64,000 bases of DNA from Vreelandella songnenensis. GTDB lineage: Bacteria; Pseudomonadota; Gammaproteobacteria; Pseudomonadales; Halomonadaceae. This document shows positions 18,960 to 26,863 of the stretch, in pieces. How positions within the stretch are numbered: the first letter of the stretch is position 1; every line of letters starts with the position of its first letter. The translations under genes and the position numbers were made by a program. The stretch covers positions 124,001-188,000 of the forward strand of contig NZ_PVTK01000003.1 in assembly GCF_003002925.1 (NCBI RefSeq), in the 5' to 3' direction. A model generated the notes under the pieces. It was not told the origin of the DNA. It did not search any database and saw only the letters and a list, made by a program, of their open reading frames with translations.

Positions 18960-19562
18960 TTTAGTGGGCGATTTCTTCGTTAGTGTAAAGATATCATCTT
19001 TGTTTATAGTATCACCTTTTTCTATTTTTACTAGCTTTGAAGCTGTTTCATATCTTTCCTTAAAGTTTAATCGTGTCCATTTTCTTATTGTTTCAATAGG
19101 ATGTTTTGAAGAGATGTGTTTGCAAAGATCATGTTTTGACTTGATTTTTTTGAGAGATGCTTTGTTTCTAAGAAAGTTAATTGGGAGAGTGCTGCACAGG
19201 CTCTCCTTGTTATGGTTTTTAAATTTATTCGACTTTCTTATGTGCTTTATTTTCTTATTTGAAACAATCAAAATACCTATTGATCTTGGTGTGTTGTTTC
19301 TTACTTCTTTTAAGTTTGACTCTTCACATACAACATAGCAATAATCAAAATACGATTTATAGCTATCGAGCTGATAGCTAAGCCTAGTTGTTCTATCAGT
19401 TGCGCTTTTTATTTCGTATGAGGTCAACTCCATCTCTCTTAGAAGAGCTAAGTCTGCTCTTCTTTCACCAAACTGAAAAGGGAATTCAATACCCATGATA
19501 TACTCTGGATATTGATTAGAGATGCTATCTGCCAATATAACTTTTATTTCTAGCTCAGTCAT
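18939..19562 (-). CDS. sce7726 family protein, PD-(D/E)XK nuclease-like
   Basis: 207 aa. The N-terminal part has the layout of a restriction-endonuclease-like core: FGERRADLAL (Asp37), then SYEIKS (Glu50-x-Lys52), then Gln64 and Tyr68 in a helix (YQLDSYKSYFDYCYVV), matching sce7726 family members. A basic, helical C-terminal half is unassigned. The gene is AT-rich and runs opposite to the beta-protein operon, overlapping its 3' end by 21 bp. DNA cleavage is inferred from the motif; target and trigger are unknown. Confidence 0.75.
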   Translation of the reverse strand: MTELEIKVILADSISNQYPEYIMGIEFPFQFGERRADLALLREMELTSYEIKSATDRTTRLSYQLDSYKSYFDYCYVVCEESNLKEVRNNTPRSIGILIVSNKKIKHIRKSNKFKNHNKESLCSTLPINFLRNKASLKKIKSKHDLCKHISSKHPIETIRKWTRLNFKERYETASKLVKIEKGDTINKDDIFTLTKKSPTKLVRRTS

Positions 19563-19954
19563 TTTTTGTGCGCGCGAAATTTGAATGTTTCTATTCTAGC
19601 ATATGTCTTATTTTTTTGTTCGATGAGCATACGATTTTTATGATTTTAAATTTATGTGGTTGGAGCTTGGCTTAGTTGCTTAACACCTTGTATATAGTTT
19701 TGAGATATTTATATTTTAATTTTTAGTTGCAGGTTGATAGTGGTCCATGTTGGTGATGATGTTAATAAAAATACAAACATTAAATTGCCGGTTAAGTGCC
19801 TGCTAGTTCACCTTGCGAACTTTCCGCTAGATTAGTGCTCTGTACTCAATAAGCCGAGCAATCTGATACCGCTGATTTAAGAGACGCAATCGGGTCAGTT
19901 TAATTGAGAGGGAAGGAAACGACACTGCCCTTGGGGCAAAAGAGACGATCCACC
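19563..19954. other. AT-rich intergenic region at the distal island edge
   Basis: No gene is seen. The left part should hold the promoter of the sce7726-like gene (minus strand). Composition returns toward the chromosome average from about 19790. ATTGAGAGGGAAGGA at 19903-19917 resembles the last codons of guaA (ATTGAGTGGGAGTGA at 16551-16565, 12 of 15 positions by eye), which is too weak to call an attachment site. Confidence 0.5.
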
Positions 19955-20214
19955 CAAGCCGCTATGTGCTTTACTATCTGCAACTGTTATTTAAGAAGGA
20001 AGCATCCATGGTCATAGACGGCTTAATAGGATTGCTGGATGACATTACCGCATTGGCGAAGTTGTCCGCAGCATCACTGGACGATGTGAGTGCCGCCGCT
20101 GGGCGTGCGACGGCGAAGGCGGCCGAGATCTTCGCTTTGGCGGATGGCGACCGCTTTTGTAAGAGGGGATGTGTCTTTAGGCATGTCACTTCGTTCTCGG
20201 TTACCGTTCGGTAA
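19955..20214 (+). pseudogene. Truncated 5' copy of yedI (DUF808)
   Basis: The stretch from about 19955 to 20131 closely parallels 23502-23678 at the intact yedI gene, including the upstream AAGCCG(C/G)TAT(G/A)TGCTTTACTATCT block and the first 40 or so codons (GLIGLLDDI, ALAKLSAASLDDVSAAAGRATAKAA). Translation can start at ATG 20008. After 20131 the similarity ends and the frame runs through unrelated codons to a stop at 20214. This is a decayed duplicate, not a gene. Confidence 0.85.
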
Positions 20215-20236
20215 CTCAAGAGTGATTTAGAGCTAG

Positions 20237-20569
20237 TTACCACAAAAAAGCTTTTTCTCGGTATTCAAGCGAATGCATCGCTATCACAGCTGACAGCGGA
20301 ATATGGTCTATATGCGCTCTAGGCTTCTGCCAGGGCTGATCTTGAGTGGGGGGCAGCCACTCGATCTTTTCTTTAAAGCTTGTGATATTCACTTCGATGA
20401 CCACGGGCGCTCCTTCGAGAGTGAAGTATCGGTTGGCAGAAAAGGCGACGGCTTCCTGGGTGTTCAAATGAACGCAATCCGCCTTGTGGTCGTTGCCACA
20501 GCGTGGCACGTAACCTTGAGATTGCGCCTTTTGCCAGTTTGCCATGGTAAGCACACGATAGAGATGCAT
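20237..20569 (-). CDS. DUF952 family protein
   Basis: 110 aa with AAGGAG before the ATG. The pattern fits DUF952: N-terminal LYRVLTMANWQKAQSQGY, then VHLNTQEAVAFSANRYF, a VVIEVNITSF strand and the terminal HIDHIPLSAVIAMHSLE. The function of DUF952 is not established. It lies between the truncated yedI copy and the IS3 remnant and is the only intact gene in that scar. Confidence 0.75.
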   Translation of the reverse strand: MHLYRVLTMANWQKAQSQGYVPRCGNDHKADCVHLNTQEAVAFSANRYFTLEGAPVVIEVNITSFKEKIEWLPPTQDQPWQKPRAHIDHIPLSAVIAMHSLEYREKAFLW

Positions 20570-20639
20570 GGTTCGCTCCTTGAGTAGGTCAGGCTCCTGG
20601 AGCTTAAAACTTCAAGCTAGCTTGAGGTCAATGGTTTGG

Positions 20640-20813
20640 CAGCAGGTAACCATAAGCAGACGGTTGTTTAGCCAGCTTATTAAGGCGTGCTCGAAGTACG
20701 CCTTGCTGGTTACCCTGAGCTTGGTACCGGTACGCCGTTCGGGAAATGCCTACAAGTTGGCAGGCGGAACGCTTCCTACCGGCTGACTTTCCGGCGGTCC
20801 ATCGCTGCAGCAA
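20640..20813 (-). pseudogene. IS3-family transposase orfB fragment
   Basis: The minus strand encodes SAGRKRSACQLVGISRTAYRY followed by LRARLNKLAKQPSAYGY, the start of the IS3 OrfB domain (xxACxxLGxSRxxYYY ... LxxLAxxxxxYGYR). Nothing of the DDE catalytic core remains, and no terminal inverted repeats were found. The reading frame overlaps the 3' end of the HxlR gene, so the true homology is probably about 20640-20780. Confidence 0.65.
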
Positions 20814-21141
20814 TATCCCCTTGGTGCGTCTCGCCCCAGCCGCAAAGTGGCTCCATGGCGCGCACCAGGTTTACCCCGAAGAGCGTCAGCGAGTAGTCGA
20901 CACGCAGCGGAATCTCTCCATAGTCGGTTCGCTCGACGATGCCGTCAGACTCCAGTTCTTTCAATTGCTGGATCAACATTTTGTCGCTCACCCCTCGAAC
21001 GCTTCGCTTGAGTTCGCCATAACGCGTCGGCCCCTTGTTCAAAAAGAACAGAATCAAAGGCTTCCACTTTCCGGAGATCACGTGCAGTGTCGCGTGCAGG
21101 CCGCAAATGAAACGTGGGTTTTCTGAATTTTCTTTCGCCAT
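20776..21141 (-). CDS. HxlR family transcriptional regulator
   Basis: 121 aa winged-helix protein of the HxlR type: N-terminal Cys (ICGLHATLHVISGKWKPLIL), KRSVRGVSDKMLIQQLKELE recognition region, and the wing (YGEIPLRVDYSLT). Divergent from an SDR oxidoreductase gene 92 bp away, a very common arrangement in which the regulator represses the neighbour in response to electrophiles or quinones. The 3' end appears to have been reached by the IS3 remnant, but the protein is of normal length. Confidence 0.9.
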   Translation of the reverse strand: MAKENSENPRFICGLHATLHVISGKWKPLILFFLNKGPTRYGELKRSVRGVSDKMLIQQLKELESDGIVERTDYGEIPLRVDYSLTLFGVNLVRAMEPLCGWGETHQGDIAAAMDRRKVSR

Positions 21142-21148
21142 GACGGGT

Positions 21149-21184
21149 ACTTACCAAAAGGTGCATACTTGAGTATTTGTAAGT
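21149..21184. promoter_or_regulatory. Inverted-repeat operator between hxlR and SDR genes
   Basis: Two nested inverted repeats: outer ACTTAC (21149-21154) with GTAAGT (21179-21184), and inner ATACT-TG-AGTAT (21165-21176). Centres nearly coincide. The position in the 91-bp divergent promoter region suits a dimeric HxlR repressor controlling both genes. Confidence 0.6.
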
Positions 21185-21232
21185 GGGTATATACCGTAAA
21201 CCCGAATCGAGTCAACACACAGAGACCCAACC

Positions 21233-21967
21233 ATGAGTCGGCTAAACGGTAAAATCGCACTGATCACAGGCGGCGCCAGCGGCATCGGCCTGGCTTCGGC
21301 CCAACGTCTCATCGAGGAAGGCGCCTTCGTCTTCATTGTCGGGCGGCGCCAGGAGGTTCTCGACACCAGCGTTGAGGCACTAGGGGCCAGCGCCCGGGGT
21401 GTCCAGGCGGATGTAACAAAGCCAGAGGATCTTGATCGCGTTATCGAAACGATCCAGAAAGAAAAAGGGCACCTGGATGTACTGGTGGCCAATGCGGGAG
21501 TCGGCGAATTCGCGAGCCTGGGGCAGATCACCGAGGAGCACTACGACTACATCTTCGACATCAACGTCAAAGGCACTCTCTTCACCGTCCAGAAGGCGCT
21601 GCCCCTGATGAGAAACGGTGGCTCCATCATCCTCACCGGTTCCACGGTGGGCAGCATGGGCACCCCGGCCATGAGCATCTACAGCGCCTCCAAGGCGGCC
21701 GTCCGAAACCTGGCGCGCAGTTGGGCCCATGATCTCAGGGGCACCGGCATTCGTGTGAATGTCATGTCTCCTGGCCCGACTAAAACAGACAAGGTGATGG
21801 AACTGCTCCCAGCCGAAGCCCTGGGCGAGATGAAGCGGGCCGTACCGCTTGAGCGTTTGGGCGACCCCAAGGAAACAGCGGGAGTAGTAGCGTTTCTGGC
21901 CTCTGACGACAGCAGCTTCATGACGGGTAGCGAGGTGTTCGTTGATGGGGGCTACGCACAGGTTTAA
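21233..21967 (+). CDS. SDR family oxidoreductase (HxlR-linked)
   Basis: 244 aa classical short-chain dehydrogenase: TGGASGIGLA cofactor motif, NAGVGE, catalytic Ser (LTGSTVG), YSASKAA, and the PGPTKT turn. It has the Arg pair after the second strand (GRRQE), which suggests NADP preference. Probably reduces a reactive carbonyl or quinone; the substrate is not readable. Divergent from hxlR. The pair sits inside the eroded duplicate of the yedI region. Confidence 0.92.
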   Translation: MSRLNGKIALITGGASGIGLASAQRLIEEGAFVFIVGRRQEVLDTSVEALGASARGVQADVTKPEDLDRVIETIQKEKGHLDVLVANAGVGEFASLGQITEEHYDYIFDINVKGTLFTVQKALPLMRNGGSIILTGSTVGSMGTPAMSIYSASKAAVRNLARSWAHDLRGTGIRVNVMSPGPTKTDKVMELLPAEALGEMKRAVPLERLGDPKETAGVVAFLASDDSSFMTGSEVFVDGGYAQV

Positions 21968-22205
21968 GGGGTAGGCGGGGAACAGGAAAAAGCCACCACA
22001 CGTTGTGTCGCCTAGGGCGTCTAGCGTCTGGCGTATTTGAACGCTGCGCAGATAGAGCCTTTGCCCATCGACGGAAGTCGGGCCACCCCCGAGTTTTCCG
22101 CCCCCGTTGAAGCTACCGAACTCTGCTATGCCGCCAGTCAGAAGGGAGGGGGTAAGTGGCACGGGTCGTGGCGCTATCACTTTATTGTTTAACAGATCAC
22201 AAGCA

Positions 22206-22285
22206 TGTTCCAACGGGGCCAGTAAACGTGATCGGACTCGGCGCCTGAAAACGCATAGTCGCCGCACACTCCATAGTCTTGTCAG
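22206..22285 (-). pseudogene. Eroded copy of the small gene downstream of yedI
   Basis: CGGACTCGGCGCCTGAAAAC and the following bases (22233-22275) match 24693-24735 inside the hypothetical gene at 24597-24905, with few differences. The flanking GTTCCA...CAGTAA bases (22207-22229) resemble 24590-24603 at that gene's 3' end, with an internal deletion between. Together with the yedI fragment at 19955 this outlines an old second copy of the yedI-small gene pair. Confidence 0.7.
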
Positions 22286-22294
22286 CTTCTGGCC

Positions 22295-22361
22295 TATGAG
22301 CCGAATATAACCCATAATCGGCTCATAAAGTGATTTGAATAGACGGTGCAATCGGCTCATG
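22295..22361 (+). promoter_or_regulatory. Three half-site operator of the fic gene
   Basis: TATGAGCCGA (22295-22304) and TCGGCTCATA (22318-22327) are perfect 10-bp inverted arms. A third half-site TCGGCTCATG (22352-22361) lies in the same orientation as the second and contains the Fic start codon. Occupancy would block both transcription and translation start. The Fic protein ends in a winged-helix-like domain, so autoregulation is likely. Confidence 0.65.
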
Positions 22362-23471
22362 TATATCTGGCAGCAGCACAATTGGCCTTGCTTCGAATGG
22401 AATGAATCTATCCTGCGGCCCACGTTAGATGCCATACGGCTACTTCAAGGGCGCGTGTTGGGCCGAACAGACGCTGCTTTTGAGCAGGCGGACCTGGACG
22501 TGGAAATGGATGCGCTCATTCAGAACGCTATCCGAACCAGCGAAATCGAGGGCGAGCGCCTGGATGTTGGCTCTGTGCGCTCTTCGGTTGCGCGTCATCT
22601 AGGGCTTGAGCAAGCGGGGTTTTCCACCAGAACCACGCCAGAATCCGAAGCCTTGATTGAGCTGTTGCTGCAAGCCACCCACCATCCGGATGAACCCATT
22701 TCCTACCCGCAGCTCTGCTTCTGGCAGTCCTTGTTGTTCGTAAAAGGCCCTGGTGTGTTGGGGAAGGTACGGGTTGGCGAACTGCGTGGGGATCATCCCA
22801 TGCAGGTCGTATCCGGGCGCATTGATCGGCCCACGGTACATTTTGAAGCGCCGCCACGGGATTTTTTGCAGGCTGAGCTGGATGCGTTTATTACCTGGTT
22901 CAATCACCCACCTGAAGGGCTTGATTCCTTGGTACGCGCGGGTATCGCCCACCTGTGGCTCATTACGCTGCACCCGTTTGATGATGGGAACGGCCGCGTG
23001 ACTCGCGCGGTAACGGATAAGGCGCTGGCTCAGGCCGAGCGCCAATCGGTCCGCTTTTATTCGCTGAGCGCGGCCATCATGGCGCGCCGCGAGGCGTATT
23101 ACGCTCATCTGGAAAGCGCTCAAAAGGGCGGCCTGGATATCACGCCTTGGCTATCGTGGTTCCTGGAGTCATTGAAAGAGGCACTTGAGCAGGCGCTGTT
23201 GCGAATCGACCGTGTGCTTTCGAAAACCACCTTCTGGCAGCGCCATGCCACTACCGTACTGAACGAGCGCCAGATCAGGGTATTGAACCGCTTGCTGGAT
23301 ACGGCGGGGGGCGAGTTCGAGCAGGGTATCAATGCCCGCAAGTACCAGGCCCTGGCGAAGGTGAGCAAGGCCACTGCTACCCGAGATATGGCCGAGCTGG
23401 TAGCAAAGGGCTGCCTTTACAAGCTACCCGGTGGCGGGCGCAGCACGCGTTATACGGTGTTACTTGGGTAG
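22359..23471 (+). CDS. Fic family protein with DUF4172 and C-terminal winged helix
   Basis: 370 aa from ATG 22359 (MYIWQQHNWPCFEW, the DUF4172 start); the open frame from 22335 begins with TTG and has no support. The Fic core motif HPFDDGNGR lies near residue 205 with the catalytic His, the flap precedes it, and an inhibitory-helix motif T-x-x-x-E-G (TSEIEG, near 60-65) is in the N-terminal part, so activity is probably self-restrained. Such enzymes transfer AMP from ATP to target hydroxyls. The last 60 residues (ARKYQALAKVSKATATRDM) look like a winged helix. Targets unknown. Confidence 0.93.
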   Translation: MYIWQQHNWPCFEWNESILRPTLDAIRLLQGRVLGRTDAAFEQADLDVEMDALIQNAIRTSEIEGERLDVGSVRSSVARHLGLEQAGFSTRTTPESEALIELLLQATHHPDEPISYPQLCFWQSLLFVKGPGVLGKVRVGELRGDHPMQVVSGRIDRPTVHFEAPPRDFLQAELDAFITWFNHPPEGLDSLVRAGIAHLWLITLHPFDDGNGRVTRAVTDKALAQAERQSVRFYSLSAAIMARREAYYAHLESAQKGGLDITPWLSWFLESLKEALEQALLRIDRVLSKTTFWQRHATTVLNERQIRVLNRLLDTAGGEFEQGINARKYQALAKVSKATATRDMAELVAKGCLYKLPGGGRSTRYTVLLG

Positions 23472-23555
23472 CAGTGGATGCCACCTTGTCGTGGAGAGTA
23501 CGCAAGCCGGTATATGCTTTACTATCTACACCTGTTATTCACGGAGAAAGTACCC

Positions 23556-24506
23556 ATGGCCATAGGCGGCTTGATAGGCTTGCTGGATGACATTGCTGCA
23601 CTGGCGAAGTTGGCCGCCGCATCGCTTGACGATGTGAGCGCCGCCGCGGGGCGGGCGACAGCGAAGGCGGCCGGGGTAGTGGTGGATGATACGGCGGTGA
23701 CGCCGCAATATTTGCACGGGGTAACGGCCGAGCGTGAGCTTTCGATCGTGAAGCAGATCGCGCTGGGGTCTATCCGCAACAAGCTGATATTTATCCTGCC
23801 GGCGGCGCTGCTGCTGAATCACTTCTTGCCCGCGCTACTGCCGATCATCCTGATGGTGGGCGGCACCTACCTGGCCTTCGAGGGCGCGGAGAAGGTCTGG
23901 CACAAGCTTTCCGGCGAGCATGACGACGACAAGCCGGCGGTAGAGAAGGGGCCGGAAGCCGAGAAAAAGATCGTGAGTGGCGCCGTTCGCACCGACCTGA
24001 TTCTGTCCGCTGAAATCATGGTGATCGCGCTTTCCACGGTTTCCCATCAGGGGTTCTGGTCACAGCTGGTGAGCCTGGTGGTGGTGGCGTTCGTCATCAC
24101 ACTGCTGGTGTATGGCGTGGTGGCGCTACTGGTCAGAATGGACGATATCGGCCTGAAACTTGCCAAGCGCGAGAGCCCGGGAATACAGAAACTGGGCCGT
24201 AGCCTGGTGACGGCCATGCCCAAGGTGCTGGCGACCATCTCGGTGGTGGGCACCGTGGCCATGCTCTGGGTAGGTGGGCATATCCTGATGGCCAACCTGG
24301 GGGCGGATGGCACGGGGTGGTTCAACGCGCCCTACGAGTGGGTACACCACATTGAGCATAACATCAATGATGCAACCGGTGCCTTGGGTGGTGCGCTGGG
24401 GTGGAGTTTCAATACGCTGTGTTCTGCGGTGATTGGCTTTCTGGTGGGTTCGGTGGCGGTGGGTGTACTGCACTTCCTCCCTACCACGAAGGCCCATTCG
24501 GCCTAG
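23556..24506 (+). CDS. yedI: DUF808 inner-membrane protein YedI
   Basis: 316 aa from ATG 23556 (MAIGGLIGLLDDIAALAKLA), preceded by GGAGAAAG. The family start GLIxLLDDIAxLxK and DDVSAAAGRATAKAAGVVVDD are clear, and the length is close to the 305 aa of E. coli YedI. Four or more TM segments, with a conserved acidic stretch (GEHDDDKPAVEKGPEAEKKI) between. Function unknown; predicted transporter-like. A 5' duplicate lies at 19955. Confidence 0.92.
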   Translation: MAIGGLIGLLDDIAALAKLAAASLDDVSAAAGRATAKAAGVVVDDTAVTPQYLHGVTAERELSIVKQIALGSIRNKLIFILPAALLLNHFLPALLPIILMVGGTYLAFEGAEKVWHKLSGEHDDDKPAVEKGPEAEKKIVSGAVRTDLILSAEIMVIALSTVSHQGFWSQLVSLVVVAFVITLLVYGVVALLVRMDDIGLKLAKRESPGIQKLGRSLVTAMPKVLATISVVGTVAMLWVGGHILMANLGADGTGWFNAPYEWVHHIEHNINDATGALGGALGWSFNTLCSAVIGFLVGSVAVGVLHFLPTTKAHSA

Positions 24507-24596
24507 GGGCGGCCACGGCTTCATTTGCTCGACAACCCGCGCAGCGCCGGGCGCAATCCCATGACTGCTTACAGGTCGTGGACAGGTTCCAGGGGA

Positions 24597-24905
24597 TCAG
24601 TAAGAAACGCGCTTGCAGTTGTCGTGATACAGCGGGTCATCGGCGCCGAGCGCCAGCTGCTGGGTGTTGCTGTTGTAGTAGAAGCGCCCGGACTCGGCGC
24701 CTGAAAGCGCATAGTCACCGCACACCCCATAGCCCTTGTTGACTTGCTTCAAGCGGGAGATCTCGACCAATGCCTGGCTATCGAGCCGCTTGGTTATCGT
24801 CTCGGCGATGTGGGCATCGCGCTGGGCCTCGGAATAGGCCTGGCCGCCGAATATCAGGCCCGCAACGACGAAAATGGCGACAACGGGAATCCATAGGTTA
24901 TGCAT
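24597..24905 (-). CDS. Small hypothetical membrane-anchored or secreted protein
   Basis: 102 aa. One N-terminal hydrophobic helix (about residues 5-22), then a polar domain with two Cys (VCGDYAL, HDNCKRV) that could form a disulfide outside the cytoplasm. The motif GYGVCGDYALSGAESGRFYY with following LALGADD suggests a small folded domain; no family was recognised with certainty. Convergent with yedI. A decayed partial copy is at 22206-22285. Confidence 0.65.
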   Translation of the reverse strand: MHNLWIPVVAIFVVAGLIFGGQAYSEAQRDAHIAETITKRLDSQALVEISRLKQVNKGYGVCGDYALSGAESGRFYYNSNTQQLALGADDPLYHDNCKRVSY

Positions 24906-25154
24906 AGGGTGTCCAGTAAGAGAATTTAGAAACGCACGAAATCGGCAGAAAATTATTTAGCGGGATAATAACTTTTTGCGCGTCCAATTTCATTGATTGG
25001 CGAGTGCTTGATTGACACAAAGATCACTATTCAGAGTTGCCCCTGTGTCATGTTCCAGGCTGCCAGTCGACGACGAGAGAGGCGTCGCGAAGTTGTCAGA
25101 CTCTCTTTCAAGCTCGTGACTTGTCTAGTCACTTTTTCTTCATAAAATTGATAA

Positions 25155-25177
25155 TTTGTGTACTATGAGTACACAAA
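25155..25177 (+). promoter_or_regulatory. AbiEi operator, site 1
   Basis: Perfect inverted repeat with 10-bp arms TTTGTGTACT and AGTACACAAA around ATG, 23 bp in all. TACTAT inside it (25161-25166) may be the -10 element. Characterised AbiEi antitoxins bind a pair of inverted repeats of about this size in their own promoter. The rest of 24906-25236 shows no gene. Confidence 0.8.
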
Positions 25178-25226
25178 ATCTAATTATCTCGAAGAGAATG
25201 TGGCAGCTTCTTTAGCTAAATGCTAG

Positions 25227-25249
25227 TTTGTGAACCATGAGTGCACATA
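25227..25249 (+). promoter_or_regulatory. AbiEi operator, site 2, overlapping the start codon
   Basis: TTTGTGAAC, CAT, GAGTGCACATA repeats site 1 with a few mismatches, 72 bp downstream. The antitoxin start codon (25237-25239) lies at its centre. Confidence 0.7.
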
Positions 25250-26058
25250 AAGAAGAAAAATTAAAGAATGTTCTTGACGCTACGGCTAAAGGGTTCATGG
25301 TCGACTCTGCTTGGCTCGAACGCCACGGTGTCAGCCGTTTTCTTGCACGTAAATACGTCAACGCCGGCTGGCTGGAACGTGTCCATCGCGGCGTCTTTCG
25401 CCGTCCAATATCAAGTTCGAGTGTGCCAGGCACGCTTGACTGGAAGAACTGCCTTCTCTCGCTTCAGTACCTGATGGGCTACGAGGTTCATGTGGGTGGC
25501 ATCACCGCCTTAAACCAACAGGGCTATGGCCACTATTTGCGGCTCGGTAGTAACGCCCCTATCTGGGTTTACGGTGAAAGCATACCGAACTGGCTGACCC
25601 AACTGCCATTGAATGCACCCATAGAAACCCGCAGCACGTCGCTATTCTCCGACCCGGCGCTCGGCCTGAAAATGGTCAATACGGACGTAACCGTCACGTT
25701 GCCTTGGGAATGGGAGCTGAAGATGTCAGCGCCCGAACGGGCGATTATGGAGGCCATGAATGAATTGCCTGACCATGAAAGCTTTCACAATCTCGATATG
25801 GTATTCGAGAGCCTGACGACCCTGCGCCCGAGGACGATATCGGCACTGCTGCATAGCTGCAAGAAGATCAAGGTCAAGCGCCTGTTCTTCGTCTTTGCGG
25901 ATCGCCACAATCACCCTTGGCGCAAGCGCCTCGACCCTGAAGAATTCAACCTCGGCAGCGGCGATCGCGCGTTGGTCAAGGGCGGCAAGATACACCCCCG
26001 GTACCGCATCGTGGTGCCCGAAGAATTTATAAGAAGGGAGAGCCACGATGGCCCGTGA
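25237..26058 (+). CDS. Type IV TA antitoxin, AbiEi family
   Basis: 273 aa. N-terminal winged helix of the AbiEi type (GFMVDSAWLERHGVSRFLARKYVNAGWLERV split by the wing, then HRGVFRRP), followed by the C-terminal antitoxin domain (YEVHVGGITALNQQGYGHYL, APERAIMEAMNELP). In type IV systems the antitoxin does not bind the toxin but counteracts it and represses the operon. The toxin gene starts 10 bp before its stop, so the two are translationally coupled. Confidence 0.92.
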   Translation: MSAHKEEKLKNVLDATAKGFMVDSAWLERHGVSRFLARKYVNAGWLERVHRGVFRRPISSSSVPGTLDWKNCLLSLQYLMGYEVHVGGITALNQQGYGHYLRLGSNAPIWVYGESIPNWLTQLPLNAPIETRSTSLFSDPALGLKMVNTDVTVTLPWEWELKMSAPERAIMEAMNELPDHESFHNLDMVFESLTTLRPRTISALLHSCKKIKVKRLFFVFADRHNHPWRKRLDPEEFNLGSGDRALVKGGKIHPRYRIVVPEEFIRRESHDGP

Positions 26059-26863
26059 AGCCTATGAAGCCCAGGCCAGGCTGCTTGTGCGTATTCTTCC
26101 CCATGTTGCCAAGGAAGAGGTGTTTGCACTAAAGGGCGGCACGGCGATTAATCTGTTCTATCGTGATTTGCCTCGCCTGTCAGTCGATATTGATCTGACC
26201 TACTTGCCGATTAAAGATCGAAGTGAAAGCCTTCTTGAGATCAATGATGCGATGGGCCGCATTGCGGCTTCCATCGAACGTGGTATTGCAGGCGCAAAAA
26301 CACAACGCATACAAGGCGGCGGTGGCGGAGCTACCCGTCTTCTTGCCCGCTTGGATGGTGTGGAGATAAAGCTTGAGACGTCACCTGTAACACGCGGCGT
26401 TGTTCACGATCCTGAAATGCGCTACGTCTCCGAAACCGTTGAGGATGAATTTGGCTACGCGGAAATGCAGATAGTCTCTTTTGAAGACTTGTTTGGCGGC
26501 AAGTTGCATGCAGCCGTAGATCGCCAGCATCCGCGCGATCTTTTTGATGTGGAGCTGCTCTATGATAATGAAGGCCTGACAGACGATCTATTCCGCACTT
26601 TTCTTATCTATATCGCGAGTTCATCGCGCCCCGCACATGAGCTTCTGAACCCGAACCTGATCGATCTGGACCAGCCTTATGCTAGAGAGTTCGAGGGCAT
26701 GGCCAAGACTTCATTCAGCCTTGAAAAGCTTGTAGATACTCGCAAACGATTGATTACGGATATTCAGTCCCGCTTTGATGAAAGCACCAGAAGATTCTTG
26801 TTGAGTCTGCACGATGGCACTCCCGACTTCGCTGCCATTGACCGCCTTCAGGCGGCTGATTAA
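26048..26863 (+). CDS. AbiEii-type nucleotidyltransferase toxin, prematurely stopped
   Basis: 271 aa. Nucleotidyltransferase motif FALKGGTAINLFY with RLSVDIDLTY (the GG...DxD metal site), then FEDLFGGKLHAAVDRQHPRDLFD, typical of AbiEii/MenT-like toxins that pyrophosphorylate or nucleotidylate tRNA or other acceptors. After residue 271 an in-frame TAA is followed, in the same frame, by 33 codons of normal family C-terminus (PAVRWKLINLEKL...) to TAG at 26963-26965. A single change (TTA to TAA, in DLPAVRW) explains this. The truncated toxin may be inactive or attenuated. Confidence 0.88.
   Translation: MAREAYEAQARLLVRILPHVAKEEVFALKGGTAINLFYRDLPRLSVDIDLTYLPIKDRSESLLEINDAMGRIAASIERGIAGAKTQRIQGGGGGATRLLARLDGVEIKLETSPVTRGVVHDPEMRYVSETVEDEFGYAEMQIVSFEDLFGGKLHAAVDRQHPRDLFDVELLYDNEGLTDDLFRTFLIYIASSSRPAHELLNPNLIDLDQPYAREFEGMAKTSFSLEKLVDTRKRLITDIQSRFDESTRRFLLSLHDGTPDFAAIDRLQAAD

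Noticed and set aside
16551..19917. Possible attachment-site pair (guaA end and 19903-19917)
   Set aside because: Only 12 of 15 bases agree by eye and no integrase is present; kept as a remark only.
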